Positions 52,680 through 61,719 of a stretch of 62,049 nucleotides of DNA are shown in pieces. The DNA comes from Faecalicatena faecalis (GTDB taxonomy: Bacteria; Bacillota; Clostridia; Lachnospirales; Lachnospiraceae). Under the pieces are notes generated by a model. It did not search any database, was not told the origin of the DNA, and worked only from the letters and a program-made list of their open reading frames with translations. Within the stretch, counting starts at the first letter, position 1. Each line of letters starts with the position of its first letter. The stretch is from positions 1 through 62,049 of the forward strand of contig NZ_JABACJ020000042.1 of NCBI RefSeq assembly GCF_012524165.2, given 5' to 3'. The position numbers were made by a program, and so were the translations under genes.

Positions 52680-52781
52680 AATGCTCCTCCTCCATATTAA
52701 TGAATCCTGCTCTATTGTTCAAGGCGCTCCCCGCCCTTTTCTCCACTCGTACCTTTTCTATCTGTTTTTATGCATCAGAAA

Positions 52782-52808
52782 AAGGATATGCAATATCCGC
52801 ATATCCTT
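52782..52808 (-). terminator. Terminator of the folC-TPR operon
   Basis: AAGGATATGC (52782-52791) pairs with GCATATCCTT (52799-52808), followed on the minus strand by TTTCTG. Confidence 0.8.
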
Positions 52809-52880
52809 CTCTTACGTAATGCTGACGAAACAATAGAATTTCTTCCTTTTTTCGTCTCTTATGTATCTTTCATTGCTTTC

Positions 52881-54398
52881 TTATTGGCCTTCTGTACCGT
52901 CTATATTGCCAGTATCGTTCCCGCCTGTATCGGTATAACCAGTGCCGTCCTCTAACGGGGCAGTGCCCCCGGTATCAGTACCTGTGTTATCCGCAGTCCC
53001 TGCATCCCCCTGGCCTGTATCTGCATTGTCAGAGCCTGATGCACCAGCATTCTGGGCATTCGCATCCCCTTCAGGGTTTCCTCCCTGTGAGATGGTGTTG
53101 AGTGCATTCTGAGCCGCGGTCGCATTCTCTGTATCCGGGAAAAGCTCTCCGACACGCTTTAAGTACTTGATCGCGTTGTCATTGTCACCATTCCTCATAT
53201 ATGCCAGTCCCAGATTCAATAACGCGCCACCATTGTCATAATTCTCATCCATCTTCACGACCTTACCAAGAGAGGCGATCGCTGTGTCATAGTTCGCCAC
53301 ATCCAGAGACGCAGTTCCTCCTGAATACAAGGTCTCACAAGCTCCCGGGAAGATATCCGATGACATCTGGTCATACAAAGTCTTTCCACCCTCTCCGAGA
53401 GAGTCTTTATTCACATTCAAAAGGGCATCTGCCATCACATCATCTGTGTAGCTCTGGGATATCCACTGATTATAAGCTGTCAGTAAATTCTCATAGCTGT
53501 CGGCCGTTCCTGCTGCACTCTGGGCATTATTCGCCGAATCCTTATCATTTTTGCGATATTCATCCAGTGTTCTCGTCTGGGCACTGACCTGAGCCTCCAG
53601 TGCATTGATACGCTCACTGTATTCTACCATCTGCTGGTTGACCTTTGCATTCTTTGTCTGATCCACCGCAGGTACGATCAAAAACCAGATGACCGCCGCA
53701 CCGATCAGGGCACCTACCACGATATTCATAACTGTGAACTTGCTCGCCAGAGCCTTGGCCGCCGAATGTTTCGGCTGGATGATCGTCTCATTCCCTAGGT
53801 TATACTCTACCGCAGCTTCTTTTCTCGGCTTCTCTTCCTTGACCTTCTTGCCCCGCAAATTCGTCAACTCATGCATATAGCGCAGCGTCATCTCATTGGT
53901 CGTATCCAGCTTCCTGGCCGTCCTAAGGATCTGCCTTGCCATTGCATACTGTTCCGTATGGAGATATAAAAGTGCCAGAAGCTGATATGCCTTTAAAAAT
54001 GTCGGGTGCGCTGTTACCACCTTTTTCAGTTGGATGATTGCCAGGTCTTCGCCGTTCTGTTCGCAATATGCCAGACACTGATTATATCTCTTGACTGCCT
54101 GATTCACTACTTCCAGTTCACTGGCTGATGCCTGTACCTGATTGATAAAGTATCCTGCGATATTATCTCTCGGCTTTAGGTTCTTGCTGATGATCCATTC
54201 GACCAGTCCCTCTGCCACTTCTCCTCGTCCGTAGTATACAAGACCCAAAAGATTCCTGGCAGCAATATTGCCTGTATTATATTGTAAACTCCGCCGAAGA
54301 GAGGTAATCGCGCCGGACATATCCCTTATCTGTGCTTTCCTCAGGCCATCGTTATACCAGTAGTTCGACTGGTATAAGATCTTCTTCGTATAGTCCAT
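52881..54398 (-). CDS. Tetratricopeptide-repeat membrane protein
   Basis: 505 residues. An N-terminal TPR array (about 1-180: LRRSLQYNTGNIAARNLLGL, YQLLALLYLHTEQYAMARQI) faces the cytoplasm. One membrane helix (about 223-247, MNIVVGALIGAAVIWFLIV) is followed by a coiled coil (250-285). An outer TPR pair has LGLAYMRNGDNDNAIKYLKRV. A low-complexity tail of about 65 residues is rich in Gly, Asp, Asn and Thr. Such proteins scaffold envelope complexes. The partner is unknown; the operon contains folC, an LTA-synthase-like enzyme and a 45-residue acidic protein. Confidence 0.85.
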   Translation of the reverse strand: MDYTKKILYQSNYWYNDGLRKAQIRDMSGAITSLRRSLQYNTGNIAARNLLGLVYYGRGEVAEGLVEWIISKNLKPRDNIAGYFINQVQASASELEVVNQAVKRYNQCLAYCEQNGEDLAIIQLKKVVTAHPTFLKAYQLLALLYLHTEQYAMARQILRTARKLDTTNEMTLRYMHELTNLRGKKVKEEKPRKEAAVEYNLGNETIIQPKHSAAKALASKFTVMNIVVGALIGAAVIWFLIVPAVDQTKNAKVNQQMVEYSERINALEAQVSAQTRTLDEYRKNDKDSANNAQSAAGTADSYENLLTAYNQWISQSYTDDVMADALLNVNKDSLGEGGKTLYDQMSSDIFPGACETLYSGGTASLDVANYDTAIASLGKVVKMDENYDNGGALLNLGLAYMRNGDNDNAIKYLKRVGELFPDTENATAAQNALNTISQGGNPEGDANAQNAGASGSDNADTGQGDAGTADNTGTDTGGTAPLEDGTGYTDTGGNDTGNIDGTEGQ

Positions 54399-54421
54399 CT
54401 ATGCTCACCATAATCTTTCTT

Positions 54422-54559
54422 TTACTTCGTCTGATCCATAACTTCCCGAAGCAGGTCCGTCATGTCGGACAGATCTTCCTGATAAACTGCATCTTCAATG
54501 TCTTCTACTTCCAGGCTTGGTTTAAACTTCTTAAGTTCTTCTTCGTAATCCAGCATCAT
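54422..54559 (-). CDS. Small acidic protein, 45 residues
   Basis: Starts at ATG (54559) behind AAAAGGAGG with good spacing and ends 23 nt before the TPR gene. The sequence is strongly acidic and helical (MMLDYEEELKKFKPSLEVED, later LSDMTDLLREVMDQTK), with no membrane segment or cysteine. It is too short for most gene finders, but its ribosome site and tight position between folC and the TPR gene support a real gene. It could be a partner of the TPR protein; no family is known to me. Confidence 0.7.
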   Translation of the reverse strand: MMLDYEEELKKFKPSLEVEDIEDAVYQEDLSDMTDLLREVMDQTK

Positions 54560-54652
54560 GCGGCCTCCTTTTCCTATTCAGACGCATCCGTTCCTTCTGA
54601 TGTTCCCGGACACGCATGACTTAGTCAAAGCGGACATATAACATCCGCTCTG

Positions 54653-55933
54653 CTACTTACTTGATGATGTTAATTCTTTTATCATCCCTGTGAGGTACAA
54701 AGATCCCAGGCAGTAGATCTTCCTGCCCTCCTGATTCTGAAGCACATAGGAAAATGCTTCCTTTAGTGACTCTTTTACAATCACAGGTTTTGTTGTATGC
54801 TTTTCAAAAATGCGCTGCAGCTCTTCCATTCCCGCTGCCCGCTTGTCCTCAATCAGGGTAATGACATAAAACGCCGTGTTCAGATTCCTGCACAGGCAGG
54901 CGATCATCTCTTCATAATCCTTGTCACTGACCGCGGAAAAAAGAATGATATTCTCTTCTCCCTGTGGCACGCTTCTTAAAAATCCTTCCACTGCGCTGAC
55001 ATTATGTGCCCCATCTACATAGACATCTGGAAGAATCTCTTCCATGCGTCCTTCCCACTTAAGATCCCTTAATGCCTGCCTCCACAGCTTTGGATGAGAG
55101 TTCTCCTTTAAAACATATCTCATGATCTCCAAGGCCAGCATCGCGTTCCCTGGCTGATATGCTCCGATATTGTTAAGGCTCCATGTGGTATCTCCATAAT
55201 ACGCATTTACACAGGAAAATGCAATATGTTTGTCCCGGATTCCCAGAATTTCGTACGCGTCTTTCCCTATTTTTTTACATGGTGCTCCAAGATCTGCAGC
55301 CCTCTGTTCAATGACCCGGTTGCTCTCTTCCTGCGTATCCGCATAGAATACCGGGATCTCCGGCTTTATGATTCCTGCCTTCTCAAAGGCGATCTGACCG
55401 ACTGTATCTCCCAGGAAAGCCATATGATCCAGACCAATCGATGTGATTGCTGTAACAAGCGGCTTCTCCACTGTATTCGTCGCATCCAGCCGTCCGCCAA
55501 GCCCAGTCTCAAGCACGGCATATTCCACGCCTGCCCTTGCGAACGCAGTCACTGCCATGCCGAATAAAAACTCAAAAAAGGTGGGATGGGGCAGCCCTTT
55601 TGCCTCCATCCCCTTTACTTTTTCAAGAACAAATTGAAAGATGTCCAGAAAACTCTCATCTGTGATCATCTCTCCGTTTATGACGATTCTCTCGTTCATT
55701 TTCACCAGGTGCGGTGAGACAAAAAGTCCCACCGTCCTGCCTTCTGACAAGAGCATCGCATTCAGATACGCACATACCGAGCCTTTCCCGTTCGTCCCTG
55801 CCACATGGAGTACCTTGAACTTCTCCTGCGGGTCCCCGAGACATCTTAAAAACTGTCGGGTATGGGAGGGTTCATTTTTCTTCGTGAACTTTGGAATGTC
55901 CAGGATATATTCTACTGCTTCTTCGTATCTCAC
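54653..55933 (-). CDS. folC: Bifunctional folylpolyglutamate/dihydrofolate synthase
   Basis: 426 residues of the Mur ligase fold: P-loop HVAGTNGKGSVCAYL, the FVSPHLVKMNERI segment, LETGLGGRLDATN and ITSIGLDHMAFLGDT. It adds glutamate to folates in the cytoplasm using ATP. The start overlaps the stop of the upstream LTA-synthase-like gene by 4 bp (ATGA). Confidence 0.96.
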   Translation of the reverse strand: MRYEEAVEYILDIPKFTKKNEPSHTRQFLRCLGDPQEKFKVLHVAGTNGKGSVCAYLNAMLLSEGRTVGLFVSPHLVKMNERIVINGEMITDESFLDIFQFVLEKVKGMEAKGLPHPTFFEFLFGMAVTAFARAGVEYAVLETGLGGRLDATNTVEKPLVTAITSIGLDHMAFLGDTVGQIAFEKAGIIKPEIPVFYADTQEESNRVIEQRAADLGAPCKKIGKDAYEILGIRDKHIAFSCVNAYYGDTTWSLNNIGAYQPGNAMLALEIMRYVLKENSHPKLWRQALRDLKWEGRMEEILPDVYVDGAHNVSAVEGFLRSVPQGEENIILFSAVSDKDYEEMIACLCRNLNTAFYVITLIEDKRAAGMEELQRIFEKHTTKPVIVKESLKEAFSYVLQNQEGRKIYCLGSLYLTGMIKELTSSSK

Positions 55934-58149
55934 TTTTCCTCACCTGTATCCTGATTTACAAAAGCATTTCTTCCCTGTTCCACTGCATCTGGATCGGTCG
56001 GAAGCTCTATCAGTTTTCCATCTTTATATTCATATTCTTTGGAAGTACGGAAAATCGTGTTGCTGGAACCGACCTGATTTACCTGGATGATGTCTCCATC
56101 CACCAGATTTGTATCCTTCAAGTCAATCCTTGTATTATTCAGGAAACTGCTGCTCTGCTTTTCACCGTTGACATAGACCTTGCTCTGCTTTGTAAAGTTT
56201 TCACCGTAAATACTGTATGTCCCGTCAAGCTGTGACACCAGTTCTGTTATTGATGTGTCTTTCACACCCATAGCCATATGGCCTTCTGTGATTGGTTTGG
56301 CGCTGTCTTTATAGACATACTGCTTACCATACAGAATATCATACTGCAGAAGCTCCAGATCAGACAGGTAGTTCTTGGACTGCCTTCTCTGCTGATGATA
56401 ATTAAATACCGTTCCAGAATGGATATCCAGCCGTTCAAATACATCAGCCATGATCTGATATGCCGGGACATTGCGGTCCTGCTTTTTCAGTCCGATATTA
56501 TCCCAGATGACATAATTCGTATTGTACAGGTATCTGCTCTTTAGATCCTTTGCTTCCAGCCCCATCGTCGGCAGATGGTCTCCGTAGAATACGATGACCG
56601 TCGGCTCGCCGTGTTCTTCAATGGCTTTCACAAGGTTTCCTGCAAATTTATCCATCTCATGCACTTCATTGACGTAATATTCCCAGGCATTACGTTTGCC
56701 TTCGTCCTCCACGCCGCTGACTACAATCTCCGGATTCTCAATCACCTTCTCTGTCGGGTAATCCCCATGTCCCTGTACACTGATGGTAAATACAAAATCT
56801 TGCTGCTCGGTCGTATCCATCGATTCCAGGATATTCGGAATCAGAATATCGTCTGTCGCCCATCCCTTCGGCGTGGTCTGCAGAATATTCATGAACTCCT
56901 TGCTTGTATAATGGTCAAATCCCATATGGTTGAACACCTGTGCACGGCTGTAGAAATTCCCCCCGTTATTATGGAGGGCTTCCGCCCCGTAGCCCAGACT
57001 TGTCAGTGCCGTTGCCGCACTCTCCAATACTTTGGTCTTTGCATAAGTCTTATAGGGGTATTCTCCGGGACCGAAGAAACGCATACTCATCCCTGTCAAT
57101 ACCTCGAACTCTGTATTCGCGGTACCGGCACCAACAGAAGGTACTTTAAAATATCCCTGTGAGTGCTCCTTGTACATTTTCCTCAAATTCGGAATCGGGT
57201 CCTCGGAGAACTGCAGCCACTCTACCTCTGTAGGATCAAAGTAAGATTCCAACTGGACGAAGATGATATTGGGCAGTTCATCCTCTGAACGTCCCGTCTC
57301 ACTCTTCGTAATGTCACCGTTGTTACTGATCTTATCCATGGTAGCTTCGCTGTATCCTGTTGGTTCCGAGATTCCGGTATTAAAAATACTTGCTGTAAAG
57401 CAATATGGAAAACCATAATCCTCATAGGCAAAGGCAATATTTCCAAAATAATTGGAAACTACACGCTTGTCAATTGCCACATTAGTCAGCACCACATAGG
57501 CACCGATCCAGAATACGACACCAGCCAATGCAATCAAACGATGCATTTTCCCGGTATACTGTCCGCCTCTCCTCCACATGGAAATAACCCACAGAACGAC
57601 TGCCACAATTCCCACGATCAAAAGGACCAGTTCAAATGTATTGAAATAATTTCCAGTCAACGCCAGTGCATCTGAAAGTACTTTTAAATCCTGTGCGTTA
57701 AACGGTGTTACCCTCTTTAACAACAGATATCCGTTGCATGTTCCTAAGAACAGCCAGAATACACTCAGCAGGATTCGGGCAAACACCCGCCTCCTGACAA
57801 GATACACAATTGAAAACGTGGAAAATATCAAAAACGCATTGAACAGAAATACCTTCGGCGTCCCTGTCATGTAGCTCCAAGCCTCGAACAGTGAATGCCT
57901 GGAAATCACCTCGATAAAAAAGTTCAATATACAGGCCAGCAGAAAGTGGAACACAATCGAGAACTTATCCATGAACCTGTATATAGGCTGCATCTTCTTT
58001 GCAAAGCGGCTGTTGCGGCGCTGCTCTAAGATACGCTCACGCCGCTCCTTCCTTGCCTTCCAGTGCGCTTTGATATCTTCTTTTTTCAGATTCTTTATCT
58101 TATGAAAAAAGCCTTTTATATCTGGTTTCTTAATTTGAATATGTTTCAT
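55930..58149 (-). CDS. LTA synthase family protein (sulfatase-fold phosphoglycerol transferase)
   Basis: 739 residues. A Lys/Arg-rich cytoplasmic N terminus of about 60 residues is followed by five membrane helices (about 65-230) and an extracellular sulfatase-type domain (about 290-620). That domain holds NIIFVQLESYFD (metal Glu), the catalytic Thr region GAGTANTEFEVLTGMSMRFF, and VFYGDHLPTMG with metal Asp and His. The extra C-terminal part (640-730, QLDGTYSIYGENFTKQSKVY) resembles an immunoglobulin-like TIG/IPT module. It likely transfers phosphoglycerol to a membrane polymer or lipid at the outer face. It lies 11 bp after valS and overlaps folC. Confidence 0.9.
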   Translation of the reverse strand: MKHIQIKKPDIKGFFHKIKNLKKEDIKAHWKARKERRERILEQRRNSRFAKKMQPIYRFMDKFSIVFHFLLACILNFFIEVISRHSLFEAWSYMTGTPKVFLFNAFLIFSTFSIVYLVRRRVFARILLSVFWLFLGTCNGYLLLKRVTPFNAQDLKVLSDALALTGNYFNTFELVLLIVGIVAVVLWVISMWRRGGQYTGKMHRLIALAGVVFWIGAYVVLTNVAIDKRVVSNYFGNIAFAYEDYGFPYCFTASIFNTGISEPTGYSEATMDKISNNGDITKSETGRSEDELPNIIFVQLESYFDPTEVEWLQFSEDPIPNLRKMYKEHSQGYFKVPSVGAGTANTEFEVLTGMSMRFFGPGEYPYKTYAKTKVLESAATALTSLGYGAEALHNNGGNFYSRAQVFNHMGFDHYTSKEFMNILQTTPKGWATDDILIPNILESMDTTEQQDFVFTISVQGHGDYPTEKVIENPEIVVSGVEDEGKRNAWEYYVNEVHEMDKFAGNLVKAIEEHGEPTVIVFYGDHLPTMGLEAKDLKSRYLYNTNYVIWDNIGLKKQDRNVPAYQIMADVFERLDIHSGTVFNYHQQRRQSKNYLSDLELLQYDILYGKQYVYKDSAKPITEGHMAMGVKDTSITELVSQLDGTYSIYGENFTKQSKVYVNGEKQSSSFLNNTRIDLKDTNLVDGDIIQVNQVGSSNTIFRTSKEYEYKDGKLIELPTDPDAVEQGRNAFVNQDTGEEK

Positions 58150-58160
58150 TTAAGACCTCT

Positions 58161-60812
58161 CTATGCTTTCTTTAAGCCAGCCATTCTCTCCTGGACCTGG
58201 GCAAGCATCTGGGTGTACTTCTCCAGCTTCTCTCTTTCTTCCTGCACTTTAGCCTCAGGAGCCTTGCTGACAAACCTTTCGTTCGCAAGCATTCCTTTTG
58301 CTCTTGCGATCTCCTTCGTCAGTTTTTCTTCTTCTTTTTTCAAACGTTCCATCTCCTGCTCGAAATCCACAAGGTCTTCCAGAGGCAGGTACACAGAAGC
58401 ATCCGGTACAACGATGGATACAGCATCCTCTGCAACGCCCTGTTTTTCGCTGCCAATAAAAATCTCTGCTGCATTCATCAGCGGTTTTACAGAATCCGTC
58501 AGTGTCTTAAAGCCCGCACATAACTCACTGCTCTCGCTTACGATATATACCTTTGTCTTACGTCCATTTTCTACGTTCATCTCCGCACGGATATTACGGA
58601 TTCCACGGATGATTTCTTTCATGTGGTCCACGATATCCTCGGAAGCCGTGAAGTGATACTCTTCCTTATATACTGGCCACTGTGACATCATCAGAGCTTC
58701 CTCTTCCGGCACAAGCGCACTGTAAATTTCCTCTGTGACGAACGGCATGAATGGATGAAGCATCTTTAACGCCTGTCCTAGTACTGTCTTTAATGTCCAG
58801 AGTGCACAATTCGCTGCTTTCGGGTCCTCATCCTTGTGATAGATACGGAATTTTGCCATCTCAATATACCAGTCACAGAATTCATCCCATACGAAATCAT
58901 AGACCTTCTGTACCGCGATACCGAGCTCGAACTTATCCATGTTCTCGGTCACATCCTTTGCAAGCGTATTGACCTTGGAGAGAATCCATTTATCCGTTTC
59001 CGCAAGTTCGGAAATTTCCGGCTGTGTAAGCTGTTCATTTTCAATGTTCATCAGAATAAATCTGGATGCATTCCATACTTTATTCGCAAAGTTTCTGCTG
59101 GACTCTACACGTTCATTGTAGAAACGCATATCATTTCCAGGCGCATTTCCTGTTACCAATGTCAGACGAAGTGCGTCTGCACCATACTGATCGATGATTT
59201 CAAGCGGATCGATTCCGTTTCCAAGTGATTTGCTCATCTTGCGTCCCTGCGAATCTCTCACAAGACCATGGATCAGAACCGTGTGAAATGGTGACTTTCC
59301 GGTGTGCTCATATCCTGAGAATACCATACGGATGACCCAGAAGAAGATGATATCATATCCGGTTACCAGTACGTCTGTCGGATAGAAGTAATCCAGATCC
59401 TCGGTCTTGTCCGGCCATCCAAGTGTGGAGAACGGCCATAATGCGGAACTGAACCAGGTATCCAGCGTATCCTCATCCTGTGTGAAATGAGTACATCCAC
59501 AATGTGGACATTTTTCCGGCACCTCTCTTGCCACTACAAATTCCCCGCATTCATCACAATAATATGCAGGAATTCTGTGTCCCCACCAGATCTGTCTGGA
59601 AATACACCAGTCCTTGATATTCTCCAGCCAGTGCAGGTAAATCTTATCAAAACGCTCTGGAACAAACTTTAATTCTCCAGTCTTTAATGCCTCGATAGCC
59701 GGCTTTGCAAGCTCTTCCATCTTCACGAACCACTGCTGCTTGATCAGTGGCTCTACAGTCGTACCGCAGCGGTCATGGGTTCCTACATTATGAGAGTGAG
59801 GCTCGATCTTCACCAAGTAGCCCTGCTCTTTCAGGTCTGCAACGATTGCCTTTCTCGCCTCATAACGCTCCATACCTGCATACTTGCCACCCTTTTCATT
59901 GATGGTGGCATCGTCATTCATAATATTGATTTCTTCCAGATTGTGACGCTTTCCAACCTCAAAGTCATTTGGGTCATGTGCAGGTGTAATCTTAACTGCA
60001 CCCGTTCCGAATTCCTTATCTACATAATAATCCGCCACAATCGGAATCTCCTTGTTCACCAGTGGAAGAAGTGCTTTCTTTCCAACGATGTCTTTGTAGC
60101 GCTCGTCATCCGGGTGCACTGCGATTGCAGTATCACCCAGCATCGTCTCAGGACGTGTGGTCGCAATCTCCAGGAAATCGTCTGTTCCTACGATCGGGTA
60201 CTTAATGTGCCAGAAATTTCCGTCCTGTTCCTCATGCTCTACTTCCGCATCGGAAAGAGAAGTCTTACATACCGGACACCAGTTGATGATCCTGGAACCT
60301 TTGTAAATATATCCTTTTTCATACAGCTTGATAAATACCTCTTCAACTGCCTTGGAACATCCCTCGTCCATTGTAAAACGCTCTCTGTCCCAGTCACAAG
60401 AAATTCCCAGCTTCTTCAACTGATTCTCAATCGTTCCTGCATATTCTTCCTTCCACTGCCAGGTCCTCTCAAGGAATCCTTCGCGGCCTAATTCCTTCTT
60501 ATCAATGCCTTCCTCTTTCAACTGATTCGTAACCTTGACTTCCGTGGAAATAGCTGCATGATCTGTTCCAGGAATCCACAGTGCATTATATCCTTCCATT
60601 CTTTTATAACGGATCAGGATATCCTGCAGTGTATTGTCGAGTGCATGTCCCATATGCAGCTTTCCTGTAATATTCGGCGGCGGCATCACCGTTGTAAACG
60701 GCTTCTTGCTCCTGTCTACCTCGGCGTGGAAATACTTGTTCTCACACCATTTCTCATACAGCTTCTCTTCAATCTCTTTTGGATTATAAGTCTTAGCCAG
60801 TTCCTTACTCAT
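58161..60812 (-). CDS. valS: Valyl-tRNA synthetase
   Basis: 883 residues, class I synthetase. The HIGH-type motif is PPNITGKLHMGHA, the KMSKS loop is GRKMSKSLGNG, and the editing domain has ATTRPETMLGDTAIAVHP. A C-terminal coiled coil (EQEMERLKKEEEKLTKEIAR) binds the tRNA. The start is set at 60812 because AAGGAGGTAATT lies directly upstream; a frame to 60848 adds 12 residues without support. It is controlled by the T-box leader just upstream. Confidence 0.98.
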   Translation of the reverse strand: MSKELAKTYNPKEIEEKLYEKWCENKYFHAEVDRSKKPFTTVMPPPNITGKLHMGHALDNTLQDILIRYKRMEGYNALWIPGTDHAAISTEVKVTNQLKEEGIDKKELGREGFLERTWQWKEEYAGTIENQLKKLGISCDWDRERFTMDEGCSKAVEEVFIKLYEKGYIYKGSRIINWCPVCKTSLSDAEVEHEEQDGNFWHIKYPIVGTDDFLEIATTRPETMLGDTAIAVHPDDERYKDIVGKKALLPLVNKEIPIVADYYVDKEFGTGAVKITPAHDPNDFEVGKRHNLEEINIMNDDATINEKGGKYAGMERYEARKAIVADLKEQGYLVKIEPHSHNVGTHDRCGTTVEPLIKQQWFVKMEELAKPAIEALKTGELKFVPERFDKIYLHWLENIKDWCISRQIWWGHRIPAYYCDECGEFVVAREVPEKCPHCGCTHFTQDEDTLDTWFSSALWPFSTLGWPDKTEDLDYFYPTDVLVTGYDIIFFWVIRMVFSGYEHTGKSPFHTVLIHGLVRDSQGRKMSKSLGNGIDPLEIIDQYGADALRLTLVTGNAPGNDMRFYNERVESSRNFANKVWNASRFILMNIENEQLTQPEISELAETDKWILSKVNTLAKDVTENMDKFELGIAVQKVYDFVWDEFCDWYIEMAKFRIYHKDEDPKAANCALWTLKTVLGQALKMLHPFMPFVTEEIYSALVPEEEALMMSQWPVYKEEYHFTASEDIVDHMKEIIRGIRNIRAEMNVENGRKTKVYIVSESSELCAGFKTLTDSVKPLMNAAEIFIGSEKQGVAEDAVSIVVPDASVYLPLEDLVDFEQEMERLKKEEEKLTKEIARAKGMLANERFVSKAPEAKVQEEREKLEKYTQMLAQVQERMAGLKKA

Positions 60813-60944
60813 AATTACCTCCTTGTTTTCCCTCATAAGAATCCTCATATCTTACGCCTTATCACCAGCGTATTAGATCATTTCCTTTACCCTCTGATGG
60901 ATATCTGCTTTTACGTTCTTCACTGTTTCTTCACAATTTAGAAC

Positions 60945-61316
60945 ATTTAAAAAGCCCTTTACAATCAATTATGTAAAGGGCGTTATTCTACGCGGTACCA
61001 CCTTAATTCTCATGCCTTCTGTCCAACAACGCAGACATTCAGTCAAACAGCATCTCCATGCTGCCACTGCGGCAATCCTCAGTAGTCCTTTAACGCGGAC
61101 AACTCCGGGATACCCTACTCATAGAAGCCGTCTCTTCCTATTATAATACAGAAAAAACGCTACGTTCAGATATCCGGTTCAGAAGCTACCTTCCATGATC
61201 CTTACTTGAAACCGTCTCCCAGCCAATGGACAGTTCTCTCTGGCAAGAGTCCTCATGTACTCCTCTTCATCAGCACCTTTATACATATGAATAAAATGTT
61301 AACATAATATTAACTA
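60945..61316 (-). ncRNA. T-box leader of valS
   Basis: The minus-strand RNA contains the T-box core AAGGUGGUACCGCG at 60991-61004, which pairs with the tRNA acceptor end. The terminator stem follows: GCCCTTTACA (60954-60963) with its complement (60972-60981), then UUUUU. Stem I lies upstream, with the AGAGGAGUAC and AGAGAG motifs near 61225-61265. A GUA in GGAAGGUAGC around 61185 is the likely valine specifier codon. Uncharged tRNA-Val would stabilise the antiterminator and allow valS transcription. Confidence 0.93.
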
Positions 61317-61322
61317 CAGACT

Positions 61323-61351
61323 ATCATAGCCGCGAACCGCCGATTTGTCAA
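61323..61351 (-). promoter_or_regulatory. Promoter of the valS T-box transcript
   Basis: On the minus strand TTGACA (61346-61351), 17 nt, TATGAT (61323-61328), very close to consensus. Confidence 0.88.
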
Positions 61352-61390
61352 GGAAGTTTAAAAAAACTTAAGACTTTTCCGCAACTAACT

Positions 61391-61660
61391 AGCCATGCGG
61401 TGAGAACTGTAGTCCCCATGCGTGGGAGCTTGCTCACTAAGCTTGGGGACTGTAGTTCTCACCATACGGCGTTTAGCCGAAGCGAGATGCAGCGGCTTCG
61501 CCGCGGAATCGAGCTTGCATGGCGGATTACCTCTTTACATAAGCCATGCGATATTACCTGTAGTTCCCATGCGTGGGAGCCTGCTCACTAAGCTCAGGAT
61601 TTGTAATTAACACCATACGGCGTTTAGCCGTAGCGAGATGTAGCGGCTTCGCCGCGGAAT
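61391..61660. repeat. Two direct copies of a 119-bp element
   Basis: Copy one spans 61391-61509 and copy two 61542-61660, 32 bp apart. They share AGCCATGCG, CCCATGCGTGGGAGC, TGCTCACTAAGCT, CACCATACGGCGTTTAGCCG and AGCGGCTTCGCCGCGGAAT, with scattered differences between. Copy one also holds a near-perfect 19-bp inverted repeat (GGTGAGAACT... with ...AGTTCTCACC, 61399-61463), which has decayed in copy two. It contains no coding frame with support. Confidence 0.85.
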
Positions 61661-61719
61661 GGTCTTATTATAAAAAATCTATTATCAATGCCTATTTTTC
61701 TAAAACTAATTATGCTAAA

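Noticed and set aside
52680..52780. SigmaH or Spo0A site before spoIIAA
   Set aside because: Expected from Bacillus, but no match to the -35/-10 pair or to the Spo0A box was good enough to report.
59775..60491. 238-codon plus-strand frame opposite valS
   Set aside because: A shadow of the highly conserved valS sequence; no independent start signal.
61391..61660. CRISPR array
   Set aside because: Only two copies of a 119-bp unit with one 32-bp spacer, internal divergence and no cas genes.
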